The translations under genes and the position numbers were made by a program. A stretch of 39,139 nt of DNA, taken from JAVBSC01 sp031547305 (GTDB taxonomy: Bacteria; Desulfobacterota; Desulfovibrionia; Desulfovibrionales; Desulfovibrionaceae). The stretch covers positions 1 to 39,139 of the forward strand of contig JAVBSC010000072.1 of the NCBI GenBank assembly GCA_031547305.1, in the 5' to 3' direction. The notes below the pieces were generated by a model, which was not told the origin of the DNA, made no database searches, and was given only the letters and a program-made list of their open reading frames with translations. Each line of letters starts with the position of its first letter. The stretch's first letter is position 1. Below are positions 1 to 8,308 of the stretch, one piece after another.

Positions 1-259
1 GGGTGAACCCGGCGGCTTGCGCGTACCTGGCGTAAGCTTTGCTCAAGGTGTTGTTTTGCGGGTCGATTTCCTGGTCCGCGCAGATAAAAGCAAAACCTTT
101 CCCGTCGGACTGGCTGACGACCAGCTCGTCAAACGGTTCAGCCAAGGGAATGAAAAAACTTTCCAGGGTGTGCAGGCCGTTGGGCAGCACGCCGGTAATA
201 TGCAAGAACAGGTTGATTTTACAACCTGTTCTTATGGTTTCGGTTTCCGGTCCGCGCAT
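1..259 (-). CDS. ispE: 4-diphosphocytidyl-2-C-methyl-D-erythritol kinase, N-terminal part (runs off the window)
   Basis: Translating the minus strand from the ATG at 259 gives 86 residues opening with a GHMP-kinase start: residues 13-30 read CKINLFLHITGVLPNGLH, followed by TLESFFIPL. This is the conserved IspE N-terminus (K-[IL]-N-L-x-L-x-I-x-G-x-x-x-x-G-x-H). IspE phosphorylates CDP-ME in the non-mevalonate isoprenoid pathway in the cytoplasm. The start lies 5 nt after the hslV stop, so the two are probably co-transcribed; no strong ribosome binding site is visible in the short gap. The ATP-binding GSG loop and the C-terminal half lie outside the window. Identification rests on the N-terminal motif only. 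Confidence 0.85.
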   Translation of the reverse strand, partial: MRGPETETIRTGCKINLFLHITGVLPNGLHTLESFFIPLAEPFDELVVSQSDGKGFAFICADQEIDPQNNTLSKAYARYAQAAGFT

Positions 260-264
260 GGGGT

Positions 265-804
265 TTATTCCGGCAGAACTTCCAGGGTCAGGTTCCTGTT
301 GGTGTACACGCAGATTTCCGCGGCGATTTCCATGGCTTCCCTGGCTATGTCCGCGGCCTTCAGGTCCGTGCGGCGGGACAGGGCTCTGGCCGCCGCCAGG
401 GCGTAGGCCCCGCCGCTGCCGATGGCCGCTATGCCGTCGTCCGGCTCGATCACGTCGCCGGTGCCGGAGAGAATCAGCGTGGAAGTCAGATCCGCCACAA
501 TAAGCATGGCTTCCAGGCGGCGCAGGTATTTGTCCTTGCGCCAGTCCTTGGCCATTTCCACAGCCGCCCTGGTCAGGTTGCCGCCGTGCTCCTCCAGCTT
601 GGCCTCAAAGCGCTCAAACAGCGTGAAGGCGTCGGCCGTGGACCCGGCAAATCCGGCCAGCACTTTGTTTTTATACAAGCGCCGCACTTTTTTGGCCGTG
701 TGCTTCATGATCACGGCCTGGCCAAAGGTGACCTGGCCGTCGCCGGCCAGGGCCACGCCGCCCGCGTCGCGCACGGCCAGTATGGTGGTGCCTCTCAAAT
801 CCAT
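265..804 (-). CDS. hslV: ATP-dependent protease proteolytic subunit HslV (ClpQ)
   Basis: 179 aa, the normal family length. HslV is the threonine-protease dodecamer that partners the HslU ATPase in cytoplasmic protein degradation. The catalytic N-terminal Thr of the mature enzyme is T6 (start MDLRGTTI), implying removal of a five-residue propeptide. Family blocks are all present: AGDGQVTFGQ near residue 20, KKVRRLYKNKVLAGFAGSTA (about 38-57), FERFEAKLEEH, AAVEMAKDWR and AIGSGGAYALAAARAL. A GGCGGAG ribosome binding site precedes the ATG. The gene sits between an M48 protease and ispE. hslU is not adjacent on the visible side, so it must be encoded elsewhere, unlike the hslVU pair of enterobacteria. 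Confidence 0.97.
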   Translation of the reverse strand: MDLRGTTILAVRDAGGVALAGDGQVTFGQAVIMKHTAKKVRRLYKNKVLAGFAGSTADAFTLFERFEAKLEEHGGNLTRAAVEMAKDWRKDKYLRRLEAMLIVADLTSTLILSGTGDVIEPDDGIAAIGSGGAYALAAARALSRRTDLKAADIAREAMEIAAEICVYTNRNLTLEVLPE

Positions 805-838
805 ATATTTTTCTCCGCCTTTAATTATTCAGACTGTG

Positions 839-2284
839 TTAATCCCAAAACGCCCGGCGCTCTTTATATTCATTCTCAAAGCTTTCCAGGGCGGTTTTGT
901 CCGCCTGGCTGACGGCGTAACCCTTGGCTTTTTCCATGTACTGGACGGTTTTTTTCTTGTTGTTTTCGTACAGGGCGCTGTAAGCCAGCTGCAAATGGGC
1001 CTGAAACAGATTTTTGTTCGCGCCCAGAGTCATGGCGTAGTAATAGCGCACTTCGGAATCTTCCGGCACATGGCTCATCACTTCCCTGAAATAGCCTATG
1101 GCCCGGTCGTTCTCCCCGGAATCGGCAAGAAGCCTGGCATAGTAGAACAGGGCCATATAGTCGTTGGGGGCCATGAATATGGCGTTCTGCAGCAGCTTGG
1201 CCGCCAGGTTCTTGTCGCCCTTCAGGTAGTGGAAGGTGCCGGCCTCGCGGATGAGCGTTTCGTCCTTGGGGTTGCATTTCAGGGCGTTGGTAAAGGCGGC
1301 GGATGCGTCGCTCACCTTGTTCAGCCTGGAATAGAGCACGCCCAGGCCCATTTCCGCCACGCATTTGTCCCCGCTTTTTTTCTGCTCTGTAAAGGCCTGA
1401 AGGGCTACTTCAGGATCTCCGTACCTGGCGCGCACAATGGCCTGGATGCGCAGGAATTCCTTGTCGTTTTCCGGCCGGACGCGCAGTTTGGCCGGCATCG
1501 CCTGCACGCGGGCGGTCAGATAGGCGATTCTTTCACGGACCGCCGGGTGGGTGGCAAGATAGGAGGGGATTTCCGAACCGTAAACGTTCTGGCGGCGCTG
1601 GATGACCCGGAAGGAATTGGCCATGCCCAGCGGCGGGTATCCGGCCTTGAGCAGGTAAGTCATGCCCACTTGGTCCGCGTCGCTTTCGTCGGCGCGGGAA
1701 TATTTGAGCATGGCGGTCTGGGCAGCGGCCATGGAACCGACCATGGCCGCCGGTCCGGCCTGGCCGCCCAAAAACGCTCCGGCCAATGCCCCCACCAGAG
1801 AGAGCAGCATGGCCGCCTGGGATTTTTCTATGCGGCCGGCAATGTGGCGCTGGGTTATGTGGGCCATTTCGTGGGCCAGCACCCCGGCCACCTCGGATTC
1901 ATGGTTCATGGCCATGATCAGCCCGGTGTGCACAAAAAGATAGCCGCCGGGGCAGGCAAAAGCGTTCACCGCATTGTCGCGCAGCACGCTCACGGTAAAG
2001 GGAAAAGGCTGGGGCGGCAGGCTGGCGGCCAGGCGGTTCACCAGGCCCTCCACGTAGGAAACCACTTCCGGGTCCATGACCAGAGGCATGCGCGACCTGA
2101 CCAGCACGTTGAACTTTTTGCCCATTTCCGCTTCGTCTTTGATGGTGAATTCGCCCCAGGCCAGGCCCTGATCCGGCACGAGCAAATCCGCGGCCACAAA
2201 GGACAAAAGATACAGCGGCAAGAGCAGCCAGGCCAATAAGCGGCCCGGGCGGCTGTTGGTTCCGATTCGCGCAAGACTGATCAT
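839..2284 (-). CDS. M48-family periplasmic metalloprotease with TPR tail (BepA/LoiP type)
   Basis: 481 aa from the ATG at 2284, chosen over an upstream in-frame start at 2365 because GGCGGGGAAACT precedes it and a clear signal sequence follows (residues about 15-34, LLAWLLLPLYLLSFVAADLL). The zinc site is HEMAH (residues 138-142) with a third-ligand region SRADESDAD downstream. The C-terminal half is TPR-like helical repeats. The architecture of signal peptide, M48 domain and TPR matches BepA (YfgC), which cleaves or helps assemble outer-membrane beta-barrel proteins such as LptD. Periplasmic location is inferred from the signal. It lies 19 nt downstream of cysS and 34 nt upstream of hslV. 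Whether it is a true BepA orthologue is uncertain, so no symbol is given. Confidence 0.88.
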   Translation of the reverse strand: MISLARIGTNSRPGRLLAWLLLPLYLLSFVAADLLVPDQGLAWGEFTIKDEAEMGKKFNVLVRSRMPLVMDPEVVSYVEGLVNRLAASLPPQPFPFTVSVLRDNAVNAFACPGGYLFVHTGLIMAMNHESEVAGVLAHEMAHITQRHIAGRIEKSQAAMLLSLVGALAGAFLGGQAGPAAMVGSMAAAQTAMLKYSRADESDADQVGMTYLLKAGYPPLGMANSFRVIQRRQNVYGSEIPSYLATHPAVRERIAYLTARVQAMPAKLRVRPENDKEFLRIQAIVRARYGDPEVALQAFTEQKKSGDKCVAEMGLGVLYSRLNKVSDASAAFTNALKCNPKDETLIREAGTFHYLKGDKNLAAKLLQNAIFMAPNDYMALFYYARLLADSGENDRAIGYFREVMSHVPEDSEVRYYYAMTLGANKNLFQAHLQLAYSALYENNKKKTVQYMEKAKGYAVSQADKTALESFENEYKERRAFWD

Positions 2285-2303
2285 AGTTTCCCCGCCTTGC
2301 TGT

Positions 2304-3761
2304 TCAGGGCAGATCCCAAAGAGCCCCCTGGGGGGAATCGCGCACTTCCACACCCAAATCCCCAAGCTCCTTGCGCAGGGCGTCAGCCATGGCGAAATCC
2401 TTGGCCTGTCTGGCCAGCAGGCGCTTTTGCATCAGATCTTCCACCCTGGCCACGTCAATGCCCCGGCGGGCCGCCTTGCAGGCCGTAAGCTCGGCCAGGA
2501 ACTCAGCCGGCCGGAGCCCGAACAGGCCCAGAATCTCGCCCCAATCCTCAATATGTTCCAGAATCGTCCGGAACAGAATTTTCCCGCCTTCGCTCTTGGC
2601 CAGCCCTTTGTCCTCCAGCAGGCGGTTGGCCAGGCGGATAACGCCGTTAACGTGCCCCAGGGCGGCCGCGGTGTTCAAATCGTCGTCCAGGCTTTCCGCC
2701 CAGGCCGTCGCCAGGCCGTCCAATTCCTTGCGCGCGTCTTCCGGCGCTTTTCCCGGCGTCCATTTTTCCCTGGCCAGCGCGTTGCGCAGCAGCCCCAGGC
2801 ACTCATAGATGCGCTTGAGGTTTTTTTCCGCCTCGTCCATGGCTTCAAAGGTAAAATCAATCGGGCTGCGGTAATGCCGGGTGAGCAGAAAAAAGCGCAG
2901 CGTTTCCGGCAGATATGCGGCCAGAATATCCCGGATGGTTTTAAAGTTGCCCAGGGATTTGGACATTTTTTCCGCGTTGACCTGCACAAAGCCGTTATGC
3001 ACCCAGTATTTGCAGAAAGTTTTGCCCAGGGCGGCCTCGCTCTGGGCTATTTCGTTCTCGTGGTGCGGAAAAATCAAGTCCTGGCCGCCGCCGTGAATGT
3101 CCAGAGGCAGGGACATGTTTTTTTCGCTCATGGCCGAGCACTCAATGTGCCAGCCCGGCCGGCCCTGGCCCCAGGGACTGGGCCAGGAAGGCTCTCCCGG
3201 CTTGGCCGCCTTCCACAAGGCGAAGTCCAGCGGGTCTTCCTTTTCCTCACCCGGGGCCACCCTGGCCCCGGCCCGCATGTCGTCCGGGCTGCGGCCGGAA
3301 AGTTTGCCGTAGCCCTCAAAATTCCGCACCCGGAAGTAGACGTCCCCGGACGGCACGGCATAGGCCTTGCCTTCCCGGATCAGCTTTTCCGAAAGCGCGA
3401 TCATCTCCCCAATATACTCCGTGGCCCTGGGCTCCACATCGGGACGCAACACGCCAAGCCGGTCCATATCCTCGTAAAAGGCGGCAATGTATTTTTCCGC
3501 CACTTCATGGCTGCTCAGCCCTTCCTGGTTGGCCCTGGCGATGATTTTATCGTCCACGTCCGTAAAATTGCGGACAAAAGTGAGTTTTAACCCCAAGGAC
3601 CTTAAATGCCGGGCCAGAACGTCAAAAACCACCGCTGAGCGCGCATGCCCGATATGGCAGTAATCATATGCGGTAATGCCGCATACGTACATGTTCACCC
3701 GGCCCGGATTGACCGGCTCGAAAAGTTCTTTTTTGCGGGTGAGGGAATTATATATCTGCAT
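2304..3761 (-). CDS. cysS: cysteinyl-tRNA synthetase
   Basis: 485 aa class I aminoacyl-tRNA synthetase charging tRNA-Cys in the cytoplasm. The HIGH signature is H36-I-G-H39, in the family-typical context YDYCHIGHARS. The KMSKS signature is residues 265-269. Zinc ligands expected for CysRS are visible: C27 in MYVCGITAYD, the Cys in GWHIECSAMS, and the HHENEIAQSEA block. The C-terminal anticodon-binding region ends LGVEVRDSPQGALWDLP. Start codon ATG at 3761, 11 nt after the rpiB stop. The gene sits mid-run between rpiB and the M48 protease. Length and motifs are canonical, with nothing anomalous. Confidence 0.98.
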   Translation of the reverse strand: MQIYNSLTRKKELFEPVNPGRVNMYVCGITAYDYCHIGHARSAVVFDVLARHLRSLGLKLTFVRNFTDVDDKIIARANQEGLSSHEVAEKYIAAFYEDMDRLGVLRPDVEPRATEYIGEMIALSEKLIREGKAYAVPSGDVYFRVRNFEGYGKLSGRSPDDMRAGARVAPGEEKEDPLDFALWKAAKPGEPSWPSPWGQGRPGWHIECSAMSEKNMSLPLDIHGGGQDLIFPHHENEIAQSEAALGKTFCKYWVHNGFVQVNAEKMSKSLGNFKTIRDILAAYLPETLRFFLLTRHYRSPIDFTFEAMDEAEKNLKRIYECLGLLRNALAREKWTPGKAPEDARKELDGLATAWAESLDDDLNTAAALGHVNGVIRLANRLLEDKGLAKSEGGKILFRTILEHIEDWGEILGLFGLRPAEFLAELTACKAARRGIDVARVEDLMQKRLLARQAKDFAMADALRKELGDLGVEVRDSPQGALWDLP

Positions 3762-3772
3762 GAATTCTCCGG

Positions 3773-4213
3773 TTAATTATTTTCTATCAATTCAACTCTT
3801 CTCTGGTGCCGGCCGCCTTCAAATTCCGAGGCCAGAAAGGCGTCCGCCAGGATGCAGGCCAGGCCGGGCGCGGTGACGCGGGCGCCCAGACAGAGCACGT
3901 TGGCGTCGTTGTGGGCGCGGCAGGCTTTGGCGTGGAATTCGTGGGTGCACAGGGCGGCCCGGATGCCGGGCAGGCGGTTGGCGGTAATGGACATGCCGAT
4001 GCCGGAGCCGCAGATCAGGATGCCCGGCGCGTTGTTCCGCAGCACTTCGCGGCAGACCGCACGGGCGAAGTCCGGGTAGTCGCAGCTGGCGCCGCTGTGC
4101 GTGCCAAGGTCGGCGACCTCGTGCCCCTGTCCGGCCAGATGGGCGGCCAGGGCGTTTTTAAGGTCAAGTCCGGCGTGATCCGCGCCCAGGAATATTTTTT
4201 TCGTTTCAGCCAT
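3773..4213 (-). CDS. rpiB: ribose-5-phosphate isomerase B
   Basis: 146 aa, RpiB/LacAB fold. The enzyme interconverts ribose 5-phosphate and ribulose 5-phosphate in the pentose phosphate pathway. Visible active-site blocks are GADHAG (residues 10-15), CDYPDFA (44-50), ICGSGIGMSI with C68 as the likely catalytic base, and CRAHNDANVLCLGAR with H101. The ATG at 4213 is preceded by a GGAGGC-like element. It sits 16 nt downstream of a lipoprotein gene and 11 nt upstream of cysS, so it is probably part of the same transcription unit. RpiB-like proteins can act on allose phosphate, but the housekeeping context favours ribose 5-phosphate. Confidence 0.95.
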   Translation of the reverse strand: MAETKKIFLGADHAGLDLKNALAAHLAGQGHEVADLGTHSGASCDYPDFARAVCREVLRNNAPGILICGSGIGMSITANRLPGIRAALCTHEFHAKACRAHNDANVLCLGARVTAPGLACILADAFLASEFEGGRHQRRVELIENN

Positions 4214-4229
4214 AACGGCCTCCGTGCGG

Positions 4230-5063
4230 TTAATGCGGTCTTAGGGGGAAGAGGCTGGTTTCCGGAGGTAAAATTAATTCCAGTTGCTCCGGTGTAAAGG
4301 GCTGTCCGGCGTATTCGCGCTCTTTCAGAACGATAATGGCCTCGTATCCGCCCGGATGGCTGAATTTTACCCTGCGCGGGCCGTAGCCGTCAAAGCCGGA
4401 GCCGGGCTCGGCCTGTTCCAGCTCCATGAGCCAGCCGCCCGGTTTTTCTCGCCAGGCCACCAGGTTGCCCTGGGTATCCAGTTCCAGACTGCCGGTGAAC
4501 TGGCCGGGATCCAGCTTGAAAACCAGGTTGCCGCTGGCGCCGACGCTGATGTTGCCGGGCATGGTGAAGGGCGGCGCGGTGGGGCGGCGCAGGAAAAGTT
4601 CCGCGTAACGGCCGTTGAGCAGCAGCGAGAGATCCGCCAGGGTGAAAGGCAGGGGCAGGCCGAAGTTAAACATGGCCCTGGAGCCTTCCGGATTATAGTA
4701 AGCCTTTTCCTCCTGGGGGATGTAGGCCATGAAGAGCTGCTCGTCCTCGCGGATTCTGGCGGCCATGACGCCTATGCCGGCCTGGACGTCCAGGCGGATC
4801 GGGTACTGGACCTGTTTTTGCGGTCCGGCGTTGCCCCAGAGGTAAATGATTACCCGGTGCCCGTCTTTTTGCGGGGTGTCGTAGCGCAGGCTGGCGTTTA
4901 TGCGGTACGGGGCGGCGGTCTGTTCCGCCAGGGCGGAGCGGGCGCAGAAGTTTTGCCAGACCTGCCCGGCGGATTGCGGGTCAGTGACGGTACGGCCGGG
5001 CACGCAGGCGCCCGCCAGAAGCAGCAGGGCCAGGGCAGGCCAAAAGCGGCTGGGGTTGTTCAT
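4230..5063 (-). CDS. predicted outer-membrane or periplasmic lipoprotein, unknown function
   Basis: 277 aa. A type II signal peptide is clear: hydrophobic residues 8-17, then LAGAC with C20 as lipidation site. No Asp follows at +2, so outer-membrane sorting is plausible. The rest is mostly beta-rich (YRINASLRYDTPQKDGHRVI, LVFKLDPGQFTGSLELD), and a loose resemblance to LolB-like or DUF4292-like lipid-binding lipoproteins is possible from pattern alone. It overlaps the upstream TPR gene by 4 nt (ATGA), so translation is probably coupled, and the two lipoproteins may act together at the outer membrane. I do not recognise a specific family with certainty. Confidence 0.75.
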   Translation of the reverse strand: MNNPSRFWPALALLLLAGACVPGRTVTDPQSAGQVWQNFCARSALAEQTAAPYRINASLRYDTPQKDGHRVIIYLWGNAGPQKQVQYPIRLDVQAGIGVMAARIREDEQLFMAYIPQEEKAYYNPEGSRAMFNFGLPLPFTLADLSLLLNGRYAELFLRRPTAPPFTMPGNISVGASGNLVFKLDPGQFTGSLELDTQGNLVAWREKPGGWLMELEQAEPGSGFDGYGPRRVKFSHPGGYEAIIVLKEREYAGQPFTPEQLELILPPETSLFPLRPH

Positions 5064-6832
5064 TTTATGGAGTCAAGTTTGGCGCGCAGGGCGTCGGGGT
5101 TTTCCGGATCAAGATCCAGCGCGTCTTTATAGGCCTTGCTCGCCTCGGTTTTTTTGCCCAGGGCCAGGGCGATGTCCCCATAGTGCTCCCAGATGGTCGG
5201 ATCGTTTGCTCCCAGCTCTATGCAGCGCTGAATGGCCTTCCAGGCCTCCTGGTAATTGCCGGACTTATAGTGCGCCCAGGCCAGGGAATCCACAATGTGC
5301 GAGGCGTTCGGCTCCGTTTTCAGGGCCTTGTTGATCAGTTCCAGGGCGCGCGGCAGATCCTGCCCCCGCTCGGCCAGGGTATAGCCTATGTAGTTGAGCG
5401 CCCCGGAGTGATCCGGGTTTATCAGGAGGATTTCCTCCATGATCCGCATGGCCTGGTCTTTTTTGCCGGTCACGTCCAGGATTGACCCCAGGGAAAAGAG
5501 CAGTTCCGGCTGATCCGGCCATTTGGCCACGGCTTCGCGGATTACGGACTCGGCTTTGGAAAAATCCTTGTTCCTGGCGTACAACTGGGACAGAAACATA
5601 AAATTATCCGGATCGTCCGGAAATTCCCCGCGGGCCGCGTCGGCCGTCTCTATGGCTTTTTCCATGTCGCCGTTTTCCAGCAGCAGCAGGACTTTCATGC
5701 GCAGGGCCTTGGGCCTGGCCTGGCTGTCGCCGGGGATTGCGTCCAACAGACGCAGGGCTTCCGGCAGGTTGCGCTCCTTTTCATACATCAGGGCGGCCAG
5801 GTAAAAGTTGACCTCGTCAGGCGCGCCGGGGGTATCCTTAAGCTCCCGGAGCAACGCCCCGGCCTGGTCAAAGAGCCGTTCTTCCATGAACAGGGCCACG
5901 GCGTCCAGCCTGGACTCCGGACTGGCGGCCTTGTCCCGCGCCGCCTCCAGGGCCTCGTCCGGCTTGCTTTCCTTGATCAGCGCATCAACCAGGCGCAACC
6001 GGGATTCGTTGTTTTCCGGATCGATGTCCAGAACTTTCCGGTAGGCGGAGGCGGCTTCCTTGTAGTCCTTGACGTCTTCAGCAAAGGCGGCCAGGGCCAG
6101 CCAGGCCTCCTGAAGCCGCGGTTCCTTTTTGACCAGGCCGGACAATACGGCTTTGGCTTCCTTGGTTTTTTTCTGGGTATACAGGATGCGGCTCTCCAGA
6201 AGCATGGCGGGGGCTTTCCGCTCCTTGTCCGGAATGGCGCGCACCACTTTAAGGGCCTCGTCCGGTTTTTTATTCGCCAGATACAGCCTGGCCAGCCACA
6301 GGCGCACTTCGTTGAGGTCGGCTTTGGAATCCTTGTCCGCCGGGCCTTTCGGATATTTGCGCAAATAGCCGGCGAGCAGGTTCACGGCCCCTTCCCGGTC
6401 GCCGGACTGGGCGTAAAGCTGCGCTTGCAGCAGGGTCAGGGGCGGATTGTCCGGGAATTTTTCCAGTCCTTCGGCGATGAATTTTTCCGCTTCGGCCGTA
6501 TCGTGCAGAGAGAGAAAAAGGGCGGCGTTCTCCAGGTACACGCTTGGAGAAGGCGTAAGGTCGGCCAGCGCGTGCGCGGCGTTCTTGGCCGCGCCGAGGT
6601 CGCCCCGGATCAGGGAATCGCTGAGCATCAGGACGTTGAGCATGGTTTTGCTTTTCTGGTCCAAATCCCAGTTAGTTGGCGCTGCCTGGCCGGTTTTTTG
6701 CGCGGAGCAGGCAAAGGACAGCGCCCAGGCGCAGATAAGAATAAAACCGCGAAACCAGCGGAGCCCGCGTCCTTTGCGGCTTTGGTGAACAGCCTGGGGA
6801 GCCGGCGAACGCCGGTCTGTGAAATTAGTCAT
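5060..6832 (-). CDS. TPR-repeat lipoprotein
   Basis: 590 aa. After a basic N-terminal stretch comes a hydrophobic segment (residues 29-41) ending in LSFAC, giving a probable lipidated Cys at 42. From about residue 60 to the end it is tandem 34-residue TPR units, for example EAWLALAAFAEDVKDYKEAA, DPENNESRLRLVDALI and DPTIWEHYGDIALALGKKTE. It is likely a scaffold at the cell envelope. It overlaps the next lipoprotein gene by 4 nt and follows rpoH by 97 nt. The N-terminal 28 residues before the hydrophobic core are unusually long for a lipoprotein signal, so the true start may be slightly internal, but no better in-frame Met lies before the core. Confidence 0.8.
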   Translation of the reverse strand: MTNFTDRRSPAPQAVHQSRKGRGLRWFRGFILICAWALSFACSAQKTGQAAPTNWDLDQKSKTMLNVLMLSDSLIRGDLGAAKNAAHALADLTPSPSVYLENAALFLSLHDTAEAEKFIAEGLEKFPDNPPLTLLQAQLYAQSGDREGAVNLLAGYLRKYPKGPADKDSKADLNEVRLWLARLYLANKKPDEALKVVRAIPDKERKAPAMLLESRILYTQKKTKEAKAVLSGLVKKEPRLQEAWLALAAFAEDVKDYKEAASAYRKVLDIDPENNESRLRLVDALIKESKPDEALEAARDKAASPESRLDAVALFMEERLFDQAGALLRELKDTPGAPDEVNFYLAALMYEKERNLPEALRLLDAIPGDSQARPKALRMKVLLLLENGDMEKAIETADAARGEFPDDPDNFMFLSQLYARNKDFSKAESVIREAVAKWPDQPELLFSLGSILDVTGKKDQAMRIMEEILLINPDHSGALNYIGYTLAERGQDLPRALELINKALKTEPNASHIVDSLAWAHYKSGNYQEAWKAIQRCIELGANDPTIWEHYGDIALALGKKTEASKAYKDALDLDPENPDALRAKLDSIK

Positions 6833-6840
6833 ATTAATAA

Positions 6841-6860
6841 AGCTCCGCCATACGGCGGCT
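6841..6860 (-). terminator. weak hairpin in the rpoH-TPR gap
   Basis: CCGCC (6845-6849) pairs with GGCGG (6854-6858) around a 4-nt loop, and on the minus strand it is followed by TTTATTAATATG. It lies just before the TPR start codon. It could attenuate read-through from rpoH, but the stem is short and the U-tract poor. Confidence 0.3.
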
Positions 6861-6929
6861 TAAATACAGGTTGTCATATAAACGCCATCGCCGGAGGCGG
6901 AGTATGCCATGTGTTTCCCCAAAAGGGAA

Positions 6930-8039
6930 TTACTGGTTTATCCAGTCCTGGGAAAAATCCTTTATCCTGTTAAACAGGTGGTCGCGGATTTTCTGCAGCA
7001 GCCGGGCCTCGATCTGGCGCACCCGTTCCCTGGTCACGCCGTAGCGCTCGCCTATTTCCCGCAAGGTGACCGGGTCGTCGGTCAGCAGGCGGTTTTCCAG
7101 AATGTAGCGCTCTTTTTCGGAAAGGCTGGGCACCAGGCTTTGCAGGCGCTGCTGGACCATCTGGGCTATTTCGCCGTTGGCCAGGGTTTCCTCTATTCCC
7201 GGCCCCAGGGCGGGCAGGTAGTCCATGCGGGTCGCGCCGGAGGCTTCCTCCGTGTTGATTGGCGCGTCCAGGGACATGTCCGAGGCGTCCATGCGCTGCT
7301 CCATCTGGACAATCTGCTCCTCGGTCACGTTAAGCTGCCTGGAAAGCATGGTCGCGTCCGGGTCAAACCCCTGGGAAATAAGCTTCTGGCGTTCCTTGTT
7401 CAAGTTGTAGAACAGCTTGCGCTGGGCCTGGGTGGTCCCTATTTTGACCATGCGCCAGTTGTCCATGATGAATTTCAGGATATAGGCCTTAATCCAGAAG
7501 GCCGCGTAGTAGGAGAATTTTATGCCTTTTTCCGGGTCAAACTTGCTGACCGCCCGCACCAGGCCCACATTGCCCTCCTGGATCAGATCCAGAACATTCT
7601 GCATCCAGCGGCGCTGAAAATCCATGGCGATGCGCACCACCAGGCGAAGATGGGAAGAAACCAGGCGGAAGGCCGCGTCCGGGTCGCCGGTATCGCGCAC
7701 CTGGCGGGCCAGGTTCAATTCGTCCTGGGGTTGCAGGAGCGGGAAGCGGCTTATTTCGCGCAGGTACAGGTGCAGGCTGTCGCGCGTCTTGCCCCCGTCC
7801 CTGGGAATGGGCAGGGCGAAGTGCTGGCCGGAGGCATCCGGCAGAGCCTTGATGTCCTCATGGTGCAGGGGGTTGTCGGCCAGCAGATCCTCAAGCAGCT
7901 CTTCCGGCAGGTCTTCGGATTCGTCCAGGTTGAACCCGGCGGCGTCCTCGTCTTCCTCTTCCAGTTCAGGTTCCTGTTCCGGCTGGAGTTTTTCCTGATC
8001 TTCCGGCGGAAGGATTTCCGGCTTGCGTTTATTTTTCAT
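6930..8039 (-). CDS. rpoH: heat-shock sigma factor, RpoH (sigma-32) type, with long acidic N-terminal extension
   Basis: 369 aa sigma-70-family factor. Region 1.2 starts near residue 87 (DSLHLYLREISRFPLLQPQD), region 2.2 is DLIQEGNVGLVRAVSKFDP (151-169), and the region 4.2 helix-turn-helix is TLREIGERYGVTRERVRQIE (325-344). QRKLFYNL at 206-213 matches the RpoH box, which separates RpoH from RpoD and RpoS. It directs RNA polymerase to heat-shock promoters. RpoH proteins are usually about 285-300 aa. Here about 80 extra N-terminal residues are strongly acidic (EQEPELEEEDED; SEDLPEELLEDLLADN). It heads the minus-strand run containing hslV and an M48 protease, fitting a proteostasis theme. It is divergent from metH across a 269-bp intergenic region. 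Confidence 0.9.
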   Translation of the reverse strand: MKNKRKPEILPPEDQEKLQPEQEPELEEEDEDAAGFNLDESEDLPEELLEDLLADNPLHHEDIKALPDASGQHFALPIPRDGGKTRDSLHLYLREISRFPLLQPQDELNLARQVRDTGDPDAAFRLVSSHLRLVVRIAMDFQRRWMQNVLDLIQEGNVGLVRAVSKFDPEKGIKFSYYAAFWIKAYILKFIMDNWRMVKIGTTQAQRKLFYNLNKERQKLISQGFDPDATMLSRQLNVTEEQIVQMEQRMDASDMSLDAPINTEEASGATRMDYLPALGPGIEETLANGEIAQMVQQRLQSLVPSLSEKERYILENRLLTDDPVTLREIGERYGVTRERVRQIEARLLQKIRDHLFNRIKDFSQDWINQ

Positions 8040-8131
8040 AGGCGTTGCATATCAGCAAAGTTTTTATCGTGAAAGGGCATCATTATCTGAACTATACTTT
8101 TTGTTTGTTCTTTTCAATGTTTTTAATTATT

Positions 8132-8161
8132 ACTTGAGGCGCGATTTATCGTGTTTCAAGT
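8132..8161. promoter_or_regulatory. 30-bp dyad, candidate operator A between rpoH and metH
   Basis: ACTTGA (8132-8137), four bases, CGATTTATCG (8142-8151), four bases, TCAAGT (8156-8161). The outer arms are exact inverted repeats and the central decamer is CGAT-TT-ATCG. Such symmetry suggests a dimeric regulator site. No known consensus was matched with certainty. Confidence 0.5.
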
Positions 8162-8238
8162 GGACCGCCGATTTTGCCGGCGGCCGCCGCGAAGGCGCGC
8201 CTTTGCAAACCCGGCTTTCGGGGTCGTCATCAAATTCC

Positions 8239-8268
8239 GCCTGAAACGCGATTTATCACGCATCAAGT
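8239..8268. promoter_or_regulatory. degenerate second copy, candidate operator B upstream of metH
   Basis: The core CGATTTATCA (8249-8258), four bases, then TCAAGT (8263-8268) repeats dyad A. The left arm is degenerate (GCCTGA). Centre-to-centre distance to copy A is 107 bp, about ten helical turns. The rest of 8040-8308 is GC hairpins (8165-8200) and AT-rich sequence near rpoH, with no gene. Confidence 0.45.
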
Positions 8269-8308
8269 GACGGCCGGCATCGGCCTCTTTATATTTTAAT
8301 CGCGCGAG

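Noticed and set aside
422..2239. 605-residue plus-strand ORF
   Set aside because: Antisense to hslV and the M48 protease, which have full domain matches; low-complexity His/Gly-rich product typical of GC-rich shadows.
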